A stretch of 64,000 nt of DNA, taken from assembly GCF_051488665.1 (NCBI RefSeq), contig NZ_JBPSEG010000001.1, forward strand, positions 186,001 through 250,000. Direction: 5' to 3'. The notes under the pieces were generated by a model. The model saw nothing but the letters and a program-made list of their open reading frames with translations, was not told where the DNA came from and did not search any database. Positions 1 through 9,202 of this stretch are shown here, piece after piece (positions within the stretch are counted from its first letter, which is position 1; every line of letters begins with the position of its first letter). This DNA is from Melioribacter sp051488665. GTDB lineage: Bacteria; Bacteroidota; Ignavibacteria; Ignavibacteriales; Melioribacteraceae. The position numbers and the translations under genes are program-made.

Positions 1-69
1 GTCCCGGTCGTATCCTCTTACGGATTTATTGAATTCCTGGTTCTTTATGCCGTACGGAGTAAACTTCAT
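1..69 (-). CDS. DivIVA-domain protein, N-terminal fragment (cut by window edge)
   Basis: Only the first 23 codons lie inside the window. They read MKFTPYGIKNQEFNKSVRGY followed by DRD, which is the typical opening of the DivIVA domain, a coiled-coil protein recruited to curved membrane and division sites. The ATG sits just after the TGA of the upstream yggS-like gene, with an AAAGGGG ribosome site 8 nt before it, so the two are translationally close and in one operon. The yggS-divIVA pairing is common near cell-division genes. The domain call rests on 23 residues; nothing can be said about the rest. Confidence 0.75.
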   Translation of the reverse strand, partial: MKFTPYGIKNQEFNKSVRGYDRD

Positions 70-70
70 T

Positions 71-757
71 TCAGTTACCCCTTTCTCCGAAAATTGCCGT
101 TCCGATACGTATCATCGTAGCGCCTTCTTCGATTGCTATCTCAAAATCACCCGTCATACCCATCGATAATTCAGTCATTTCAAATCCGTCTTGCTTCAAT
201 TTATCTTTTAAATTTCTCAAATTTATAAACGCATTTCTGACAATATTTTCGTCGTCCACAAAAGGAGCGATAGTCATCAATCCCATAAGTTTTAAGTTTG
301 CGGAGTTTTTGCAAAATTCCGCCACTCTATAAATTTCTTCGATATCGGTCAATCCGAATTTCGAAACTTCCTCGGAAGTTTTGATTTCCAGCAGAACTTT
401 CTGGATTTTCGATATTTTCTCAGCTCTTTTTTCGATTTCTTCAGCAAGTTTCAAAGAATCGACCGAGTGTATATATTCGGCTTTGTCGATAACATACTTA
501 ACTTTATTTGTCTGAAGATGACCGATAAAATGCCATTCGATATCCTGATAGTCCGAAAGCGTTTCCGCTTTTTGTTTCAATTCCTGGGCTTTATTTTCGC
601 CGAATACTTTAAGTCCGGCTCTGTAAGCCTCAAGTATCCTTTCGGTCGAAACTGTTTTCGATACGCCGATTAATTTAATTTCCGTTGAACTTCGTCCGCA
701 ACGACTGCACGCCTTATCGATTTTATCGAGTATATTTTTAATATTATCGGCTATCAT
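71..757 (-). CDS. yggS: YggS/PROSC-family pyridoxal-phosphate-binding protein
   Basis: A 228-residue single-domain protein of the alanine-racemase-like TIM-barrel fold, normal length for the family. The PLP lysine is K34 in the LIGVSKT motif. It is followed by the family blocks FGENKAQE, WHFIGHLQTNK, MGLMTIAP and the phosphate-binding end IRIGTAIFG. Family members are cytosolic, hold PLP and keep B6 vitamers and amino/keto acid pools balanced; they are not racemases. The usual MGMS block here reads MGMTGDFE, a conservative change. It is followed within a few bases by the DivIVA-domain gene. The product is clear; its effect in this organism is inferred from the family. Confidence 0.93.
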   Translation of the reverse strand: MIADNIKNILDKIDKACSRCGRSSTEIKLIGVSKTVSTERILEAYRAGLKVFGENKAQELKQKAETLSDYQDIEWHFIGHLQTNKVKYVIDKAEYIHSVDSLKLAEEIEKRAEKISKIQKVLLEIKTSEEVSKFGLTDIEEIYRVAEFCKNSANLKLMGLMTIAPFVDDENIVRNAFINLRNLKDKLKQDGFEMTELSMGMTGDFEIAIEEGATMIRIGTAIFGERGN

Positions 758-865
758 AATTCCAAATCAAGATTGAAAAACTATCCCTTTTAGGATAAAA
801 AGTCAATTAAAATGGACAGAATTAAAAAGAACAGAGCAAATATAAAAAAACCCGGCGATTCCGTA

Positions 866-895
866 ATAAAATAAAAAAAGGGGGCTGCGCCCCCT
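866..895 (-). terminator. Rho-independent terminator after nrdJ
   Basis: A 6-bp GC stem, GGGGGC (880-885) with GCCCCC (889-894) and loop TGC, is followed in the minus direction by a run of Ts (complement of 866-879). It lies 11 bp past the stop of the ribonucleotide reductase gene and separates it from yggS. Confidence 0.85.
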
Positions 896-905
896 CTACT
901 TAAAA

Positions 906-3900
906 TCAACTGCAGCCGGTGGTAGCGCCGCATGTGGTGCATTTCAAGCATGTGCCGTTACGAACCATTGTCATGCTCTGGCACTCCGGACAGATATCCC
1001 CCGTGTATCCCTGTTCTCTCGCTTTGGCAACGGGGTCGTTGCGGGAAATCATTTTAATTTTGGATTCGTTCGAAGACGACGTCCACTTTCCGTTGTCTTT
1101 ATCGGAATCTTTGTCGAGTTCCACCATTCTCTCGCTTACGACCTCTTCGTCTACAAAATCGGTTTCAACTACAGTACGGCACGATGCTGCCGATTGTTTC
1201 CGTTTACCCGAAACTTCTTCCTCGTCAACGTGAGCCAGGTCGTTTCTGCCGAGATAAGTTACCGCAAGCTCTCTGAAGATATAGTCGATAACGGAAGTAG
1301 CCATTTTAATTCTTCGATGACCGGTAACAATGCCGCTCGGTTCGAAACGAGTGAATACAAACGCGTCAACGAATTCTTCGAGGGGCACGCCGTGCTGCAG
1401 TCCGAGCGAAATCGAAATGGCGAAACAATTCAAAAGGCTCCTGAAAGCGGCTCCCTCTTTGTGCATATCGATAAAGATTTCGCCTAATTGTCCGTTTTCG
1501 TATTCTCCGGTGCGGAGATAAACCGATTGACCGTTAATTTTCACTTTCTGAGTATAACCGGTTCTTCTGTCGGGGAGTCTCCTTCTTTTGGCAATGTATC
1601 TGTGAATGATTTTTTCCGCAATCTTAACAATATCGTTTTCCTCTTTCTTTTCGAGGATTTCCTCGATTTCTTCTTCTGTCATTGTATTGAGAGGCTGAGA
1701 AAGTTTGGAGCCGTCCCGGTAGAGAGCGTTTGCTTTGCAACCGAGCTTCCACGACATCATGTAAGCGTTTTTGATGTCTTCAATTTCAGCCGAATTCGGC
1801 AGATTAATCGTTTTGGAAATTGCGCCTGAAATGAAGGGCTGAGCCGCAGCCATCATTCTTATATGAGCTTCAGGCTTGATAAACCGCGTTCCCCTTTTGC
1901 CGCATTTATTTGCGCAGTCGAAAACAGGATAGTGCTCGTATTTCAGGAACGGGGCGCCTTCGATTGTCATCGTACCGCAAACGTAATCGTTGGCTGCCGA
2001 AATTTCTTCCCGCGTAAATCCGAGTTCAGTCAATAAATCGAATTCGATGTCGTTAATTTGTTCCTCTGTAAAACCGAGTTGTTCTTTTAAGAACTTTTCA
2101 CCGAGTGTATATTTATTGAATGCGAAACTAAGTTCAAAGACCGTCGGAAGAATATTTTCGATTTTATTCAGTATTTCGTCGGTAAAGCCTTTGGCTTTCA
2201 AGGATTCATGATTGATATAAGGACAACCTTCAAGAGTGCCCGACCCTTTGGCATATTTTACAATTTCTTTTATCTGGTCTTCGTTATACCCGAGTTTTCT
2301 GAGAGCCGGGGGAATCGATTGATTTATAATTTTGAAATAACCGCCGCCGGCGAGTTTTTTGAATTTAACCAGGGCAAAATCGGGCTCGATACCGGTAGTA
2401 TCGCAATCCATTACCAGACCGATTGTGCCGGTGGGAGCAATAACCGTAACCTGAGCGTTTCTGAAGCCGTATTTTTCTCCCAAATTCAAAGCCATATCAG
2501 CATCCTGGCGGGCTGCTTTCAGTAAATCGGAAGGACAATATTCAGGGTCGATTCCCATCGGAATAATCGAAAGTCCTTCGTATTCTTTTGCCGGAACGTT
2601 ATAAGCTGCGCGATGATGATTTCTAATTACTCTCAGCATATGTTCTTTGTTTTCGGAATAACGCGGGAAAGTTCCCAGTTCTTTCGCCATTTCCGCCGAC
2701 GTTGCATATGCGTGCATATGCATGATGGCGGTCAGCGCGCCTGTAATAGCCGTAGCTTCTTTGCTGTCGTACGGAATTCCCTGCCGCATCAATAAAGAAC
2801 CGAGATTAGCGTATCCGAGTCCGAGCGTTCTGAATTCATAGCTGTTCTGAGCTACTTCTTTGCTCGGATATTGAGCCATTAACACGCTTATTTCAAGAAC
2901 AATTGTCCATAGCCTTACCGCATGCCGATAAGCTTCTATATTAAATTTGTGTTCTTTTTCGTTGTAGAAACGGACAAGATTCAAAGAAGCCAGATTACAA
3001 GCCGTATCGTCAAGGAACATATATTCGCTGCACGGATTGGAAGCTCTAATCCTTCCGCTTTGAGGACACGTATGCCATTCGTTAATAGTAGTGTCGAATT
3101 GCAAACCGGGATCGGCGCACGACCATGCGGCATATGCAATCTGATCCCACAGGTCTCTTGCCTTCAAAGTTTTGCAGGCAACGGGTTTTCTGCCTTCTTT
3201 GGCGGCGTTCTTTTTTTCCGTACGCCAATAAAGATTCCAATCGTCGTCGTTCAAAACCGCCTTCATAAATTCGTTCGAAACGCGGACTGAATTATTCGAA
3301 TTTTGTCCGGAAACGGTAGCGTACGCTTCCGAATTCCAGTCGGTGTCGTAAACGGGAAATTCGATGGAACGGAAGCCCATTTTAGCCAGTTTGATAACGC
3401 GGTCGATGTAATTTTCGGGAACTTTTGCCCTTCGCGCTTCGATGACAGCTTTTCTTAATTTTTGATTCGTTCTCTTATTGAAACGGTCGTTTTCGGGATG
3501 TTCCTCGTAGCAGGCTTTCATTATATTATTCAAATGGAAATTGCATAACTTCGAACCTGAGACCAAAGCGGCTACTTTTTGTTCTTCTACGACTTTCCAG
3601 TTAATATATTCTTCAATGTCGGGATGGTCGATATCGAGAGTTACCATCTTGGCAGCTCGGCGCGTAGTTCCGCCGGATTTAATGGCTCCCGCCGAGCGGT
3701 CGCCAATTTTAAGGAAAGACATCAAACCCGACGACTTGCCGCCTCCGCTCAAAGGCTCGTTTGCACCTCTGATATCGGAAAAATTTGTGCCGGTGCCCGA
3801 GCCGTATTTGAAGAGGCGGGCTTCGCGCACCCATAAATCCATTATTCCGCCTTCGTTGACGAGATCGTCTTTAATCGACTGAATAAAGCATGCGTGCGGC

Positions 3901-4481
3901 TGTGGATGCGTATATGCGTCTTCGGATTGTTTTAACTCGCCCGTCTGAAAATCGAGATAATAATGTCCTTGAGCGGGTCCGTTGATGCCGTAAGCCCAGT
4001 TCAATCCCGTATTAAACCATTGAGGCGAATTCGGGGCGGCATATTGTTTTGCCAGCATAAAAGCGAGTTCGTCGTAAAATGCTTTAGCATCCTGCTCGGT
4101 ATCGAAATATTTGGCTTTCCAGCCCCAGTATGTCCAGGTTCCGGCAAGACGATGAAATACCTGGCGAGCGTCGGTTTCAGACGTATATCTGTCTTTTTCG
4201 GGCAACTCGCTCAATTTCGGATCGGGAGCCGACGGCTGAAGCCATTTGGGAACTCCTTCTTCCTTAACTTTTTTGAGTAATTTGGGAATTCCCGCTTTTC
4301 TGAAATATTTTTGGGCTATTATATCGGTAGCTACCTGCGACCATTCTTTGGGCACGGTCACTTCTTCCATACGGAAGACAATGGAACCGTCCGGATTTTT
4401 AATTTCGGAGGTTCTCTTAACAAATTCTATCGATTCAAAAGGGTCCTTGCCCTCGACTGTAAATATACGATTAACCTTCAT
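906..4481 (-). CDS. nrdJ: Adenosylcobalamin-dependent (class II) ribonucleoside-diphosphate reductase
   Basis: A 1191-residue class II ribonucleotide reductase, which makes deoxyribonucleotides using adenosylcobalamin as radical source and so works with or without oxygen. The thiyl-radical cysteine is C484 inside NPCSE, with N and E of the same motif in the active site. The redox pair fits C198 (HACFIQS) and C495 (TACNLAS). A PTGTIG block comes later in the barrel. The C-terminus carries a zinc-ribbon-like tail with CPEC, CLKC and CGATTGC, the thiol shuttle end seen in long NrdJ proteins. The start is an ATG with GGAG upstream. No cobalamin riboswitch is visible in the leader. It makes this organism dependent on B12, which also fits the corrinoid cluster at 15.5-21.3 kb. 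Confidence 0.96.
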   Translation of the reverse strand: MKVNRIFTVEGKDPFESIEFVKRTSEIKNPDGSIVFRMEEVTVPKEWSQVATDIIAQKYFRKAGIPKLLKKVKEEGVPKWLQPSAPDPKLSELPEKDRYTSETDARQVFHRLAGTWTYWGWKAKYFDTEQDAKAFYDELAFMLAKQYAAPNSPQWFNTGLNWAYGINGPAQGHYYLDFQTGELKQSEDAYTHPQPHACFIQSIKDDLVNEGGIMDLWVREARLFKYGSGTGTNFSDIRGANEPLSGGGKSSGLMSFLKIGDRSAGAIKSGGTTRRAAKMVTLDIDHPDIEEYINWKVVEEQKVAALVSGSKLCNFHLNNIMKACYEEHPENDRFNKRTNQKLRKAVIEARRAKVPENYIDRVIKLAKMGFRSIEFPVYDTDWNSEAYATVSGQNSNNSVRVSNEFMKAVLNDDDWNLYWRTEKKNAAKEGRKPVACKTLKARDLWDQIAYAAWSCADPGLQFDTTINEWHTCPQSGRIRASNPCSEYMFLDDTACNLASLNLVRFYNEKEHKFNIEAYRHAVRLWTIVLEISVLMAQYPSKEVAQNSYEFRTLGLGYANLGSLLMRQGIPYDSKEATAITGALTAIMHMHAYATSAEMAKELGTFPRYSENKEHMLRVIRNHHRAAYNVPAKEYEGLSIIPMGIDPEYCPSDLLKAARQDADMALNLGEKYGFRNAQVTVIAPTGTIGLVMDCDTTGIEPDFALVKFKKLAGGGYFKIINQSIPPALRKLGYNEDQIKEIVKYAKGSGTLEGCPYINHESLKAKGFTDEILNKIENILPTVFELSFAFNKYTLGEKFLKEQLGFTEEQINDIEFDLLTELGFTREEISAANDYVCGTMTIEGAPFLKYEHYPVFDCANKCGKRGTRFIKPEAHIRMMAAAQPFISGAISKTINLPNSAEIEDIKNAYMMSWKLGCKANALYRDGSKLSQPLNTMTEEEIEEILEKKEENDIVKIAEKIIHRYIAKRRRLPDRRTGYTQKVKINGQSVYLRTGEYENGQLGEIFIDMHKEGAAFRSLLNCFAISISLGLQHGVPLEEFVDAFVFTRFEPSGIVTGHRRIKMATSVIDYIFRELAVTYLGRNDLAHVDEEEVSGKRKQSAASCRTVVETDFVDEEVVSERMVELDKDSDKDNGKWTSSSNESKIKMISRNDPVAKAREQGYTGDICPECQSMTMVRNGTCLKCTTCGATTGCS

Positions 4482-4772
4482 TTAGTTCTCCAATCAATTG
4501 GTGAACGAAACTTGTTTATTAAATCTTTAAGAACTTTTCGTCTCTCACGTGGGAATGGCAACTTAACTAAAAAAATTTTTTTTAGCAATTGCCTGAATCA
4601 AAAAAATAAAAATTACTCAATTGATTTATATTCCCCCTTTGTTTTTCGGCTGTTTTCTAAACTAAGTCAAAAAAATTTTTTCTTGAGACAAACGATAATC
4701 AAAATTCTATCGATTATCTTTTTTATATTGCCAGCCAATATTTTTATATCTAATGAATACCGGAGTAACAAA
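4482..4772. other. Divergent intergenic region, nrdJ / TerB-like gene
   Basis: A 291-bp AT-rich spacer that must hold the promoters of both flanking genes. A self-complementary A/T tract (CTAAAAAAA then TTTTTTTAG, around 4568-4586) is the only visible structure. I looked for a cobalamin riboswitch and for a clear NrdR box and saw neither. An open frame from the right gene extends through here and into nrdJ on the other strand, but it has no ribosome site and low-quality composition, so I treat it as non-coding. Confidence 0.5.
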
Positions 4773-5207
4773 ATGTCTAAGCTGGATGTTATTTTAAATA
4801 ATCAAAAGTTCAATAAAAAATTACAATTGGCTACAGCCTCTCTTTTTTTGGAAATCGCCAAATCGGATAATGAATTTACTAACGAGGAAAGACAAACACT
4901 AATTAATTCGATAAAAAGTTTATTCGATTTAAATGACGAAGAAACTCACGAGCTTCTCGATATTGCCGAAGACGCTATTCTACACAGCGTGAGCATATAC
5001 GAATTCACGGAGATAATAAACAAATATTTCGACAACGAAGAAAAATACGAGCTCGTAAAACAAATTTGGCATTTGATTTTTGCAGACAAAGTGCTGAACC
5101 GTTACGAAGACCACCTCGTAAGACTAGTAACCAACAATCTGAAGCTAAGCCACAGGGACATGATAGCCGCCAAAATGGAGGTCAAAGAAGCTTTGGGACT
5201 TAATTAG
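4773..5207 (+). CDS. TerB-family (COG4103-like) small acidic protein
   Basis: A 144-residue helical acidic protein beginning MSKLDVILNN. The pattern LFLEIAKSDNEFTNEERQ, a second half with IWHLIFADKVLNRYEDHLV, and RDMIAAK at the end fit the TerB-like fold shared with DjlA-type co-chaperones. Its biochemical role is not known. I chose the ATG at 4773 because a CGGAG ribosome site precedes it by about 8 nt; the frame is open further upstream but that part runs antisense to nrdJ. The last 8 bp overlap the end of the convergent glutathione peroxidase gene. No tellurite genes are nearby, so resistance should not be assumed. Confidence 0.75.
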   Translation: MSKLDVILNNQKFNKKLQLATASLFLEIAKSDNEFTNEERQTLINSIKSLFDLNDEETHELLDIAEDAILHSVSIYEFTEIINKYFDNEEKYELVKQIWHLIFADKVLNRYEDHLVRLVTNNLKLSHRDMIAAKMEVKEALGLN

Positions 5208-5742
5208 CTCCGCCGAGTAATTTTTCTATCAAACCGGTTATCTCCTTGCTGTCCGGTTTTACCGGGCTTCGGTATCTGGCTGCTACTTTCCCGTTCTTAT
5301 CGACTATAAATTTTTCGAAGTTCCATTTCACGTCGCCCTTTTCAATACCTTCGCTGTTAATCAGATAATCGTAAAGCGGCGCTTTATTTTCTCCAAGCAC
5401 ATGAATTTTATCGAACAAGCCGAATGTAACGTGGTAATTTGCAGAGCAAAATTCTTTTATTTCCTCGTTGGTACCGGGTTCCTGTCCATTGAAATCGTTG
5501 CACGGGAATGCCAGTATCTCAAAACCTCTTTCTTTATATTTTTCATAAATTTTTTGAAGGGATTCGTATTGGGGCGTAAATCCGCATTTGCTTGCAACGT
5601 TTACAATCATCAGAACCTTCCCTTCGTAATCCTTCAGAGATACTTCTTTACCGTCGATATCTTTTACTTTAAAATCATAAATATTACCCTGTGCAAAAGC
5701 CAGAGTAAACGTAAAGAACAGAATAACCGCTTTACCGAACAT
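5200..5742 (-). CDS. Exported glutathione peroxidase-like thiol peroxidase
   Basis: A 180-residue GPx-family enzyme that reduces peroxides through a cysteine. The peroxidatic residue is C53 in NVASKCGFT, so this is the cysteine, not selenocysteine, form. C81 in FPCNDF is the usual second conserved cysteine; the common NQF is NDF here. QEPG and WNFEKF supply the rest of the active-site tetrad. A hydrophobic N-terminus ending in AFAQ is a signal peptide, so the protein should work in the periplasm, probably with thioredoxin-like reductants. A GGAG ribosome site precedes the start. It is divergent from the sensor kinase gene and overlaps the TerB-like gene by 8 bp. Confidence 0.92.
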   Translation of the reverse strand: MFGKAVILFFTFTLAFAQGNIYDFKVKDIDGKEVSLKDYEGKVLMIVNVASKCGFTPQYESLQKIYEKYKERGFEILAFPCNDFNGQEPGTNEEIKEFCSANYHVTFGLFDKIHVLGENKAPLYDYLINSEGIEKGDVKWNFEKFIVDKNGKVAARYRSPVKPDSKEITGLIEKLLGGAN

Positions 5743-5866
5743 AAATCCTCCTTTTTGGTTATGAACATTTTCCGCAATAATTCAGTTCATTTAAAAAAAG
5801 CTCTATTCCCTCGATAATAAAGGGGTATATAGTTATTTTTGAAGATACAAATAAAAAAAATAATGT

Positions 5867-8800
5867 ATGTATAAACGGCTGCCTGCAAACAAAAATCTTT
5901 TTTTAGCGTTCTTGTTATCAATATTGTTCGTATCAACAGTAATAGCGCAGGACTACCGTTTCGAACATATCACTTCCGAAGAGGGACTTTCGCAGAATAC
6001 CGTACTTTGTATTTTCCAGGATTCGCAGGGATTTTTATGGTTCGGAACATTCGACGGACTCAACAGATACGACGGTTTCGGCTTTAAGGTTTATAAGACA
6101 GACCAGAACGATTCGACAAGCATCGCGGGACAGGGCTTTTATGCAATTGTTGAGGATAAGAACAAAGACCTCTGGATTGCATCGCTGGGAGAAGGGCTAA
6201 ACAGATACCATCGTTCTCTTGATAAATTTACACGATACCGCAAAGAAGACAGAAACAGCAATTCGTTGATTTCAAATCGCGTACGGGCTTTGTTATACGA
6301 CTCCAAAGAGAGACTGTGGATCGGAACTGAAGAGGGATTGTGCAGATACGATTTCGGAACCGACCGATTTATCGACTATACGGAAATCATTCCGTTTCAC
6401 AAATACGAACGCTCGGAGTATATTACCTCAATGGCGGAAGACAGCTCCGGATTTATTTGGCTGGGCACATGGAACGGACTGATAAAATTTAATCCCCAAA
6501 ACAACAGCTCGGAATTTTATTTTAACATTCAGAACGACGGAAAGAGTCTCGAAGGTAATTTTGTCAATGCGCTCTTCGTAGATAAAGCGGGTCGGGTCTG
6601 GATAGGAACCAGCGAAGGTTTAAATCAGTACTCCCCTGCCGGGAATAATTTTGTCCGTCATTTTAATCCGTTTACAGCGCAAAGCCCGGATAAAACAATC
6701 AGGTCGATAACGGAAGATAACGACAATAATTTATGGATTGCCACTAACATTAACGGATTATATAAATTCGACAAAACTTCGAAAAAATTTACTCATTATA
6801 AATATCAGCCCAATAATCCGTACGGTCTGAACAGCAACAATATATATTCTCTCTGTAAGGATAACGAAGGAATAATCTGGGTCGGGACAAACGGCGGAGG
6901 CGTCAATAAACTCGACTTCAAAAAATCCCGGTTCAGTTTCTTAACCGTGCCTGAAAATGAACTATCAGGCGACAATCCAGTAATGGTTTATTCAGTGCTC
7001 GAAGACAACAAAGGGTATTTATGGATAGGCACATACGGCAATGGAGTTTACCGGTTAAATCCTTCGCGCAAGAACTATGTTAAATTTGCACATAACACTG
7101 ACGACGCCAATTCTTTGATGGATAACAGAGTTCGAACAATTTATCAGGATCGGGAAGGCGACATCTGGATTTCGACCGATCTGGGAGTATCGAGATATAA
7201 TCCGCCGGGAAACAATTTTATCAATTACACAACGCCGCAACTAAGCAGCTATCTTGTCTTTTCAATTACACAAATTAATACAGGCGAACTTCTTTTTGCC
7301 ACATATAGCGGCGGTTTGAACATTTACGACAAACGTAAAAACAGGTTTACACACTTCAGACATAATCCGAAAGATACAAACAGTATTGCAAGCGATAATT
7401 TATGGACGGCTTTTCAGGACAGCCGCGGAAGAATCTGGATCGGAACGGACGAAAGCGGGCTTGACTTGTTCGACTATAAAAATAAAACTTTCAGACATTT
7501 TAAACATAATCCCGATGATTCAAACAGCATCAGCGATAATAAAGTCCTGAGTTTATATGAAGACAGCAGGGGCAGACTTTGGGCGGCAACTGTGCAGGGA
7601 ATTAACAGAATCATTACCGACGAAAACGGCAATATTTCATTCGAAAGTTTTACTAAAAACGACGGATTGCCCGATAATAATATTCAAGCCGTTCTGGAGG
7701 ACAAAGAAGGTAATTTATGGATCAGCACAAACAAAGGCATATCAAAATTTAATCCTTCCAAAAAATCATTCATCAATTTCGACAAGAGCAACGGGCTGCC
7801 CAGTAATGAACATTATGTTCGATCCGCCGAAGTACTTAAAGAGACAGGCGAATTTGTTTTTGGCGGAAACAGAGGAATGGTTCTATTTAAACCCGACGAA
7901 ATAATAATCGATACGATTCCCCCTAAAATCGTACTGACGGATTTCGAGCTGTTCAACTCGCCCGTAAAGATTGGCGACGAAATCGACGGCGACATAATTT
8001 TACCGAAACATATTTCATTTTTGAAAGAGATACACCTTTCATACAGGCAAAACGTCTTTACAATTGAATTTGCCGCAATGAAATTTTCAGCTCCCGATAA
8101 AAATTTATACGCCTATAAAATGGAAGGTCTGGATAAAGACTGGAATTATATCGGGAACAGAAACTACGCGGTCTTTTCGAGAATTCCCGCGGGCGAATAT
8201 ACTTTCCATGTAAAAGCGGCAAATTCGTTCGGGTATTGGAATGAAGAGGGCGTTAGTCTTAAAATTATCGTCCACCCTCCTTTTTACCAGACTTGGTGGT
8301 TCAGACTGGCGGCGGCGCTGATACTACTTATCGCTATCGTTGCAAGTTACAAAGTCAAAATAAATTCCGTGCGGAAAAGACAAAACGAACTTGAATCCCT
8401 GATAAGAGAAAAAACCCTGTTGAATGAAAAGTTGGTTCAGGAAATTAACGAGCGAAAAGAAATCGAAAAAGAACTACTCGTAGCAAAAGAAAAAGCCGAA
8501 AGCTCCGAAAAACTCAAAAGCGAATTTCTGGCTCAAATGTCGCACGAAATCCGCTCGCCAATAAATACGATCCTTAATTTCGTAGAACTAATCAGGGAAT
8601 CGATCGACGCTGACAATAACGAAATGCTTAAGGAAAGTTTCGATTCGATCGATAAAGCCGGCGACAGAATCGTAAGGACAATCGACCTGATACTCAACAT
8701 GTCCGAACTCCAAACGGGAAGTTACGAAATCAAATACAAGAATATTAATCTCTCTAATCTATTGGAAGATCTCTCTCTTGAATTTGAACACAAAGCCCGG

Positions 8801-9199
8801 AAGAAAAATCTCGATTTTATATTGAACATTAAAGACGCCGATCTGGTAGTTTATGCAGATGAATATTCGATAACGCAAATAATTGTAAACCTTACCGACA
8901 ATGCGATTAAATATACTTTCCGGGGCAAAATAGAAATAACCGCATACCGCAATGACGACACTAAAGACGTAGTATTAAAAATTTCCGATACGGGCATCGG
9001 TATATCAAAAGAATACTTGCCGCATCTCTTCTCGGCTTTTTCTCAGGAACAGCGCGGATATACCAGACAGTTCGAAGGCAACGGACTGGGACTCGCCTTA
9101 GTCAAAAGATATTGCGAAATAAACAACGCCGATATTTCAGTCGAAAGCGAGAAAGGCGTCGGCACAACTTTCACAGTTATCTTCAGAAACAAAAATTGA
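5867..9199 (+). CDS. Membrane sensor histidine kinase with two-component-regulator propeller
   Basis: An 1110-residue receptor kinase. An N-terminal hydrophobic segment ending in VIAQ exports a long sensor of repeated WIGT-x-GL-x-R/KY/F blades (about residues 30-700), followed by a Y_Y_Y domain (about 735-800), one membrane helix near 812-830, a coiled coil, the dimerisation helix with H893 in MSHEIRSPIN, and an ATPase domain with NLTDNAIKYT, DTGIGI and GNGLGLAL. This is the plan of the hybrid two-component systems that sense oligosaccharides in Bacteroidota. It stops after the kinase: there is no receiver and no AraC-type DNA-binding domain, so a separate response regulator must exist elsewhere. 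Its end is only 3 bp from the end of the convergent fucosidase gene. It may control nearby sugar genes, but this is inference. Confidence 0.92.
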   Translation: MYKRLPANKNLFLAFLLSILFVSTVIAQDYRFEHITSEEGLSQNTVLCIFQDSQGFLWFGTFDGLNRYDGFGFKVYKTDQNDSTSIAGQGFYAIVEDKNKDLWIASLGEGLNRYHRSLDKFTRYRKEDRNSNSLISNRVRALLYDSKERLWIGTEEGLCRYDFGTDRFIDYTEIIPFHKYERSEYITSMAEDSSGFIWLGTWNGLIKFNPQNNSSEFYFNIQNDGKSLEGNFVNALFVDKAGRVWIGTSEGLNQYSPAGNNFVRHFNPFTAQSPDKTIRSITEDNDNNLWIATNINGLYKFDKTSKKFTHYKYQPNNPYGLNSNNIYSLCKDNEGIIWVGTNGGGVNKLDFKKSRFSFLTVPENELSGDNPVMVYSVLEDNKGYLWIGTYGNGVYRLNPSRKNYVKFAHNTDDANSLMDNRVRTIYQDREGDIWISTDLGVSRYNPPGNNFINYTTPQLSSYLVFSITQINTGELLFATYSGGLNIYDKRKNRFTHFRHNPKDTNSIASDNLWTAFQDSRGRIWIGTDESGLDLFDYKNKTFRHFKHNPDDSNSISDNKVLSLYEDSRGRLWAATVQGINRIITDENGNISFESFTKNDGLPDNNIQAVLEDKEGNLWISTNKGISKFNPSKKSFINFDKSNGLPSNEHYVRSAEVLKETGEFVFGGNRGMVLFKPDEIIIDTIPPKIVLTDFELFNSPVKIGDEIDGDIILPKHISFLKEIHLSYRQNVFTIEFAAMKFSAPDKNLYAYKMEGLDKDWNYIGNRNYAVFSRIPAGEYTFHVKAANSFGYWNEEGVSLKIIVHPPFYQTWWFRLAAALILLIAIVASYKVKINSVRKRQNELESLIREKTLLNEKLVQEINERKEIEKELLVAKEKAESSEKLKSEFLAQMSHEIRSPINTILNFVELIRESIDADNNEMLKESFDSIDKAGDRIVRTIDLILNMSELQTGSYEIKYKNINLSNLLEDLSLEFEHKARKKNLDFILNIKDADLVVYADEYSITQIIVNLTDNAIKYTFRGKIEITAYRNDDTKDVVLKISDTGIGISKEYLPHLFSAFSQEQRGYTRQFEGNGLGLALVKRYCEINNADISVESEKGVGTTFTVIFRNKN

Positions 9200-9202
9200 G
9201 CT

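Noticed and set aside
1194..4280. Plus-strand ORFs antisense to nrdJ
   Set aside because: They are codon shadows of a conserved gene with no family similarity or ribosome sites.
4311..4772. Upstream extension of the TerB-like gene (154 more codons)
   Set aside because: It runs antisense through the start of nrdJ, lacks a ribosome site and is low-complexity Phe/Leu/Lys-rich; the ATG at 4773 has a good one.
4482..4772. Cobalamin riboswitch before nrdJ
   Set aside because: No B12-box or matching fold was found on the minus strand of the spacer.
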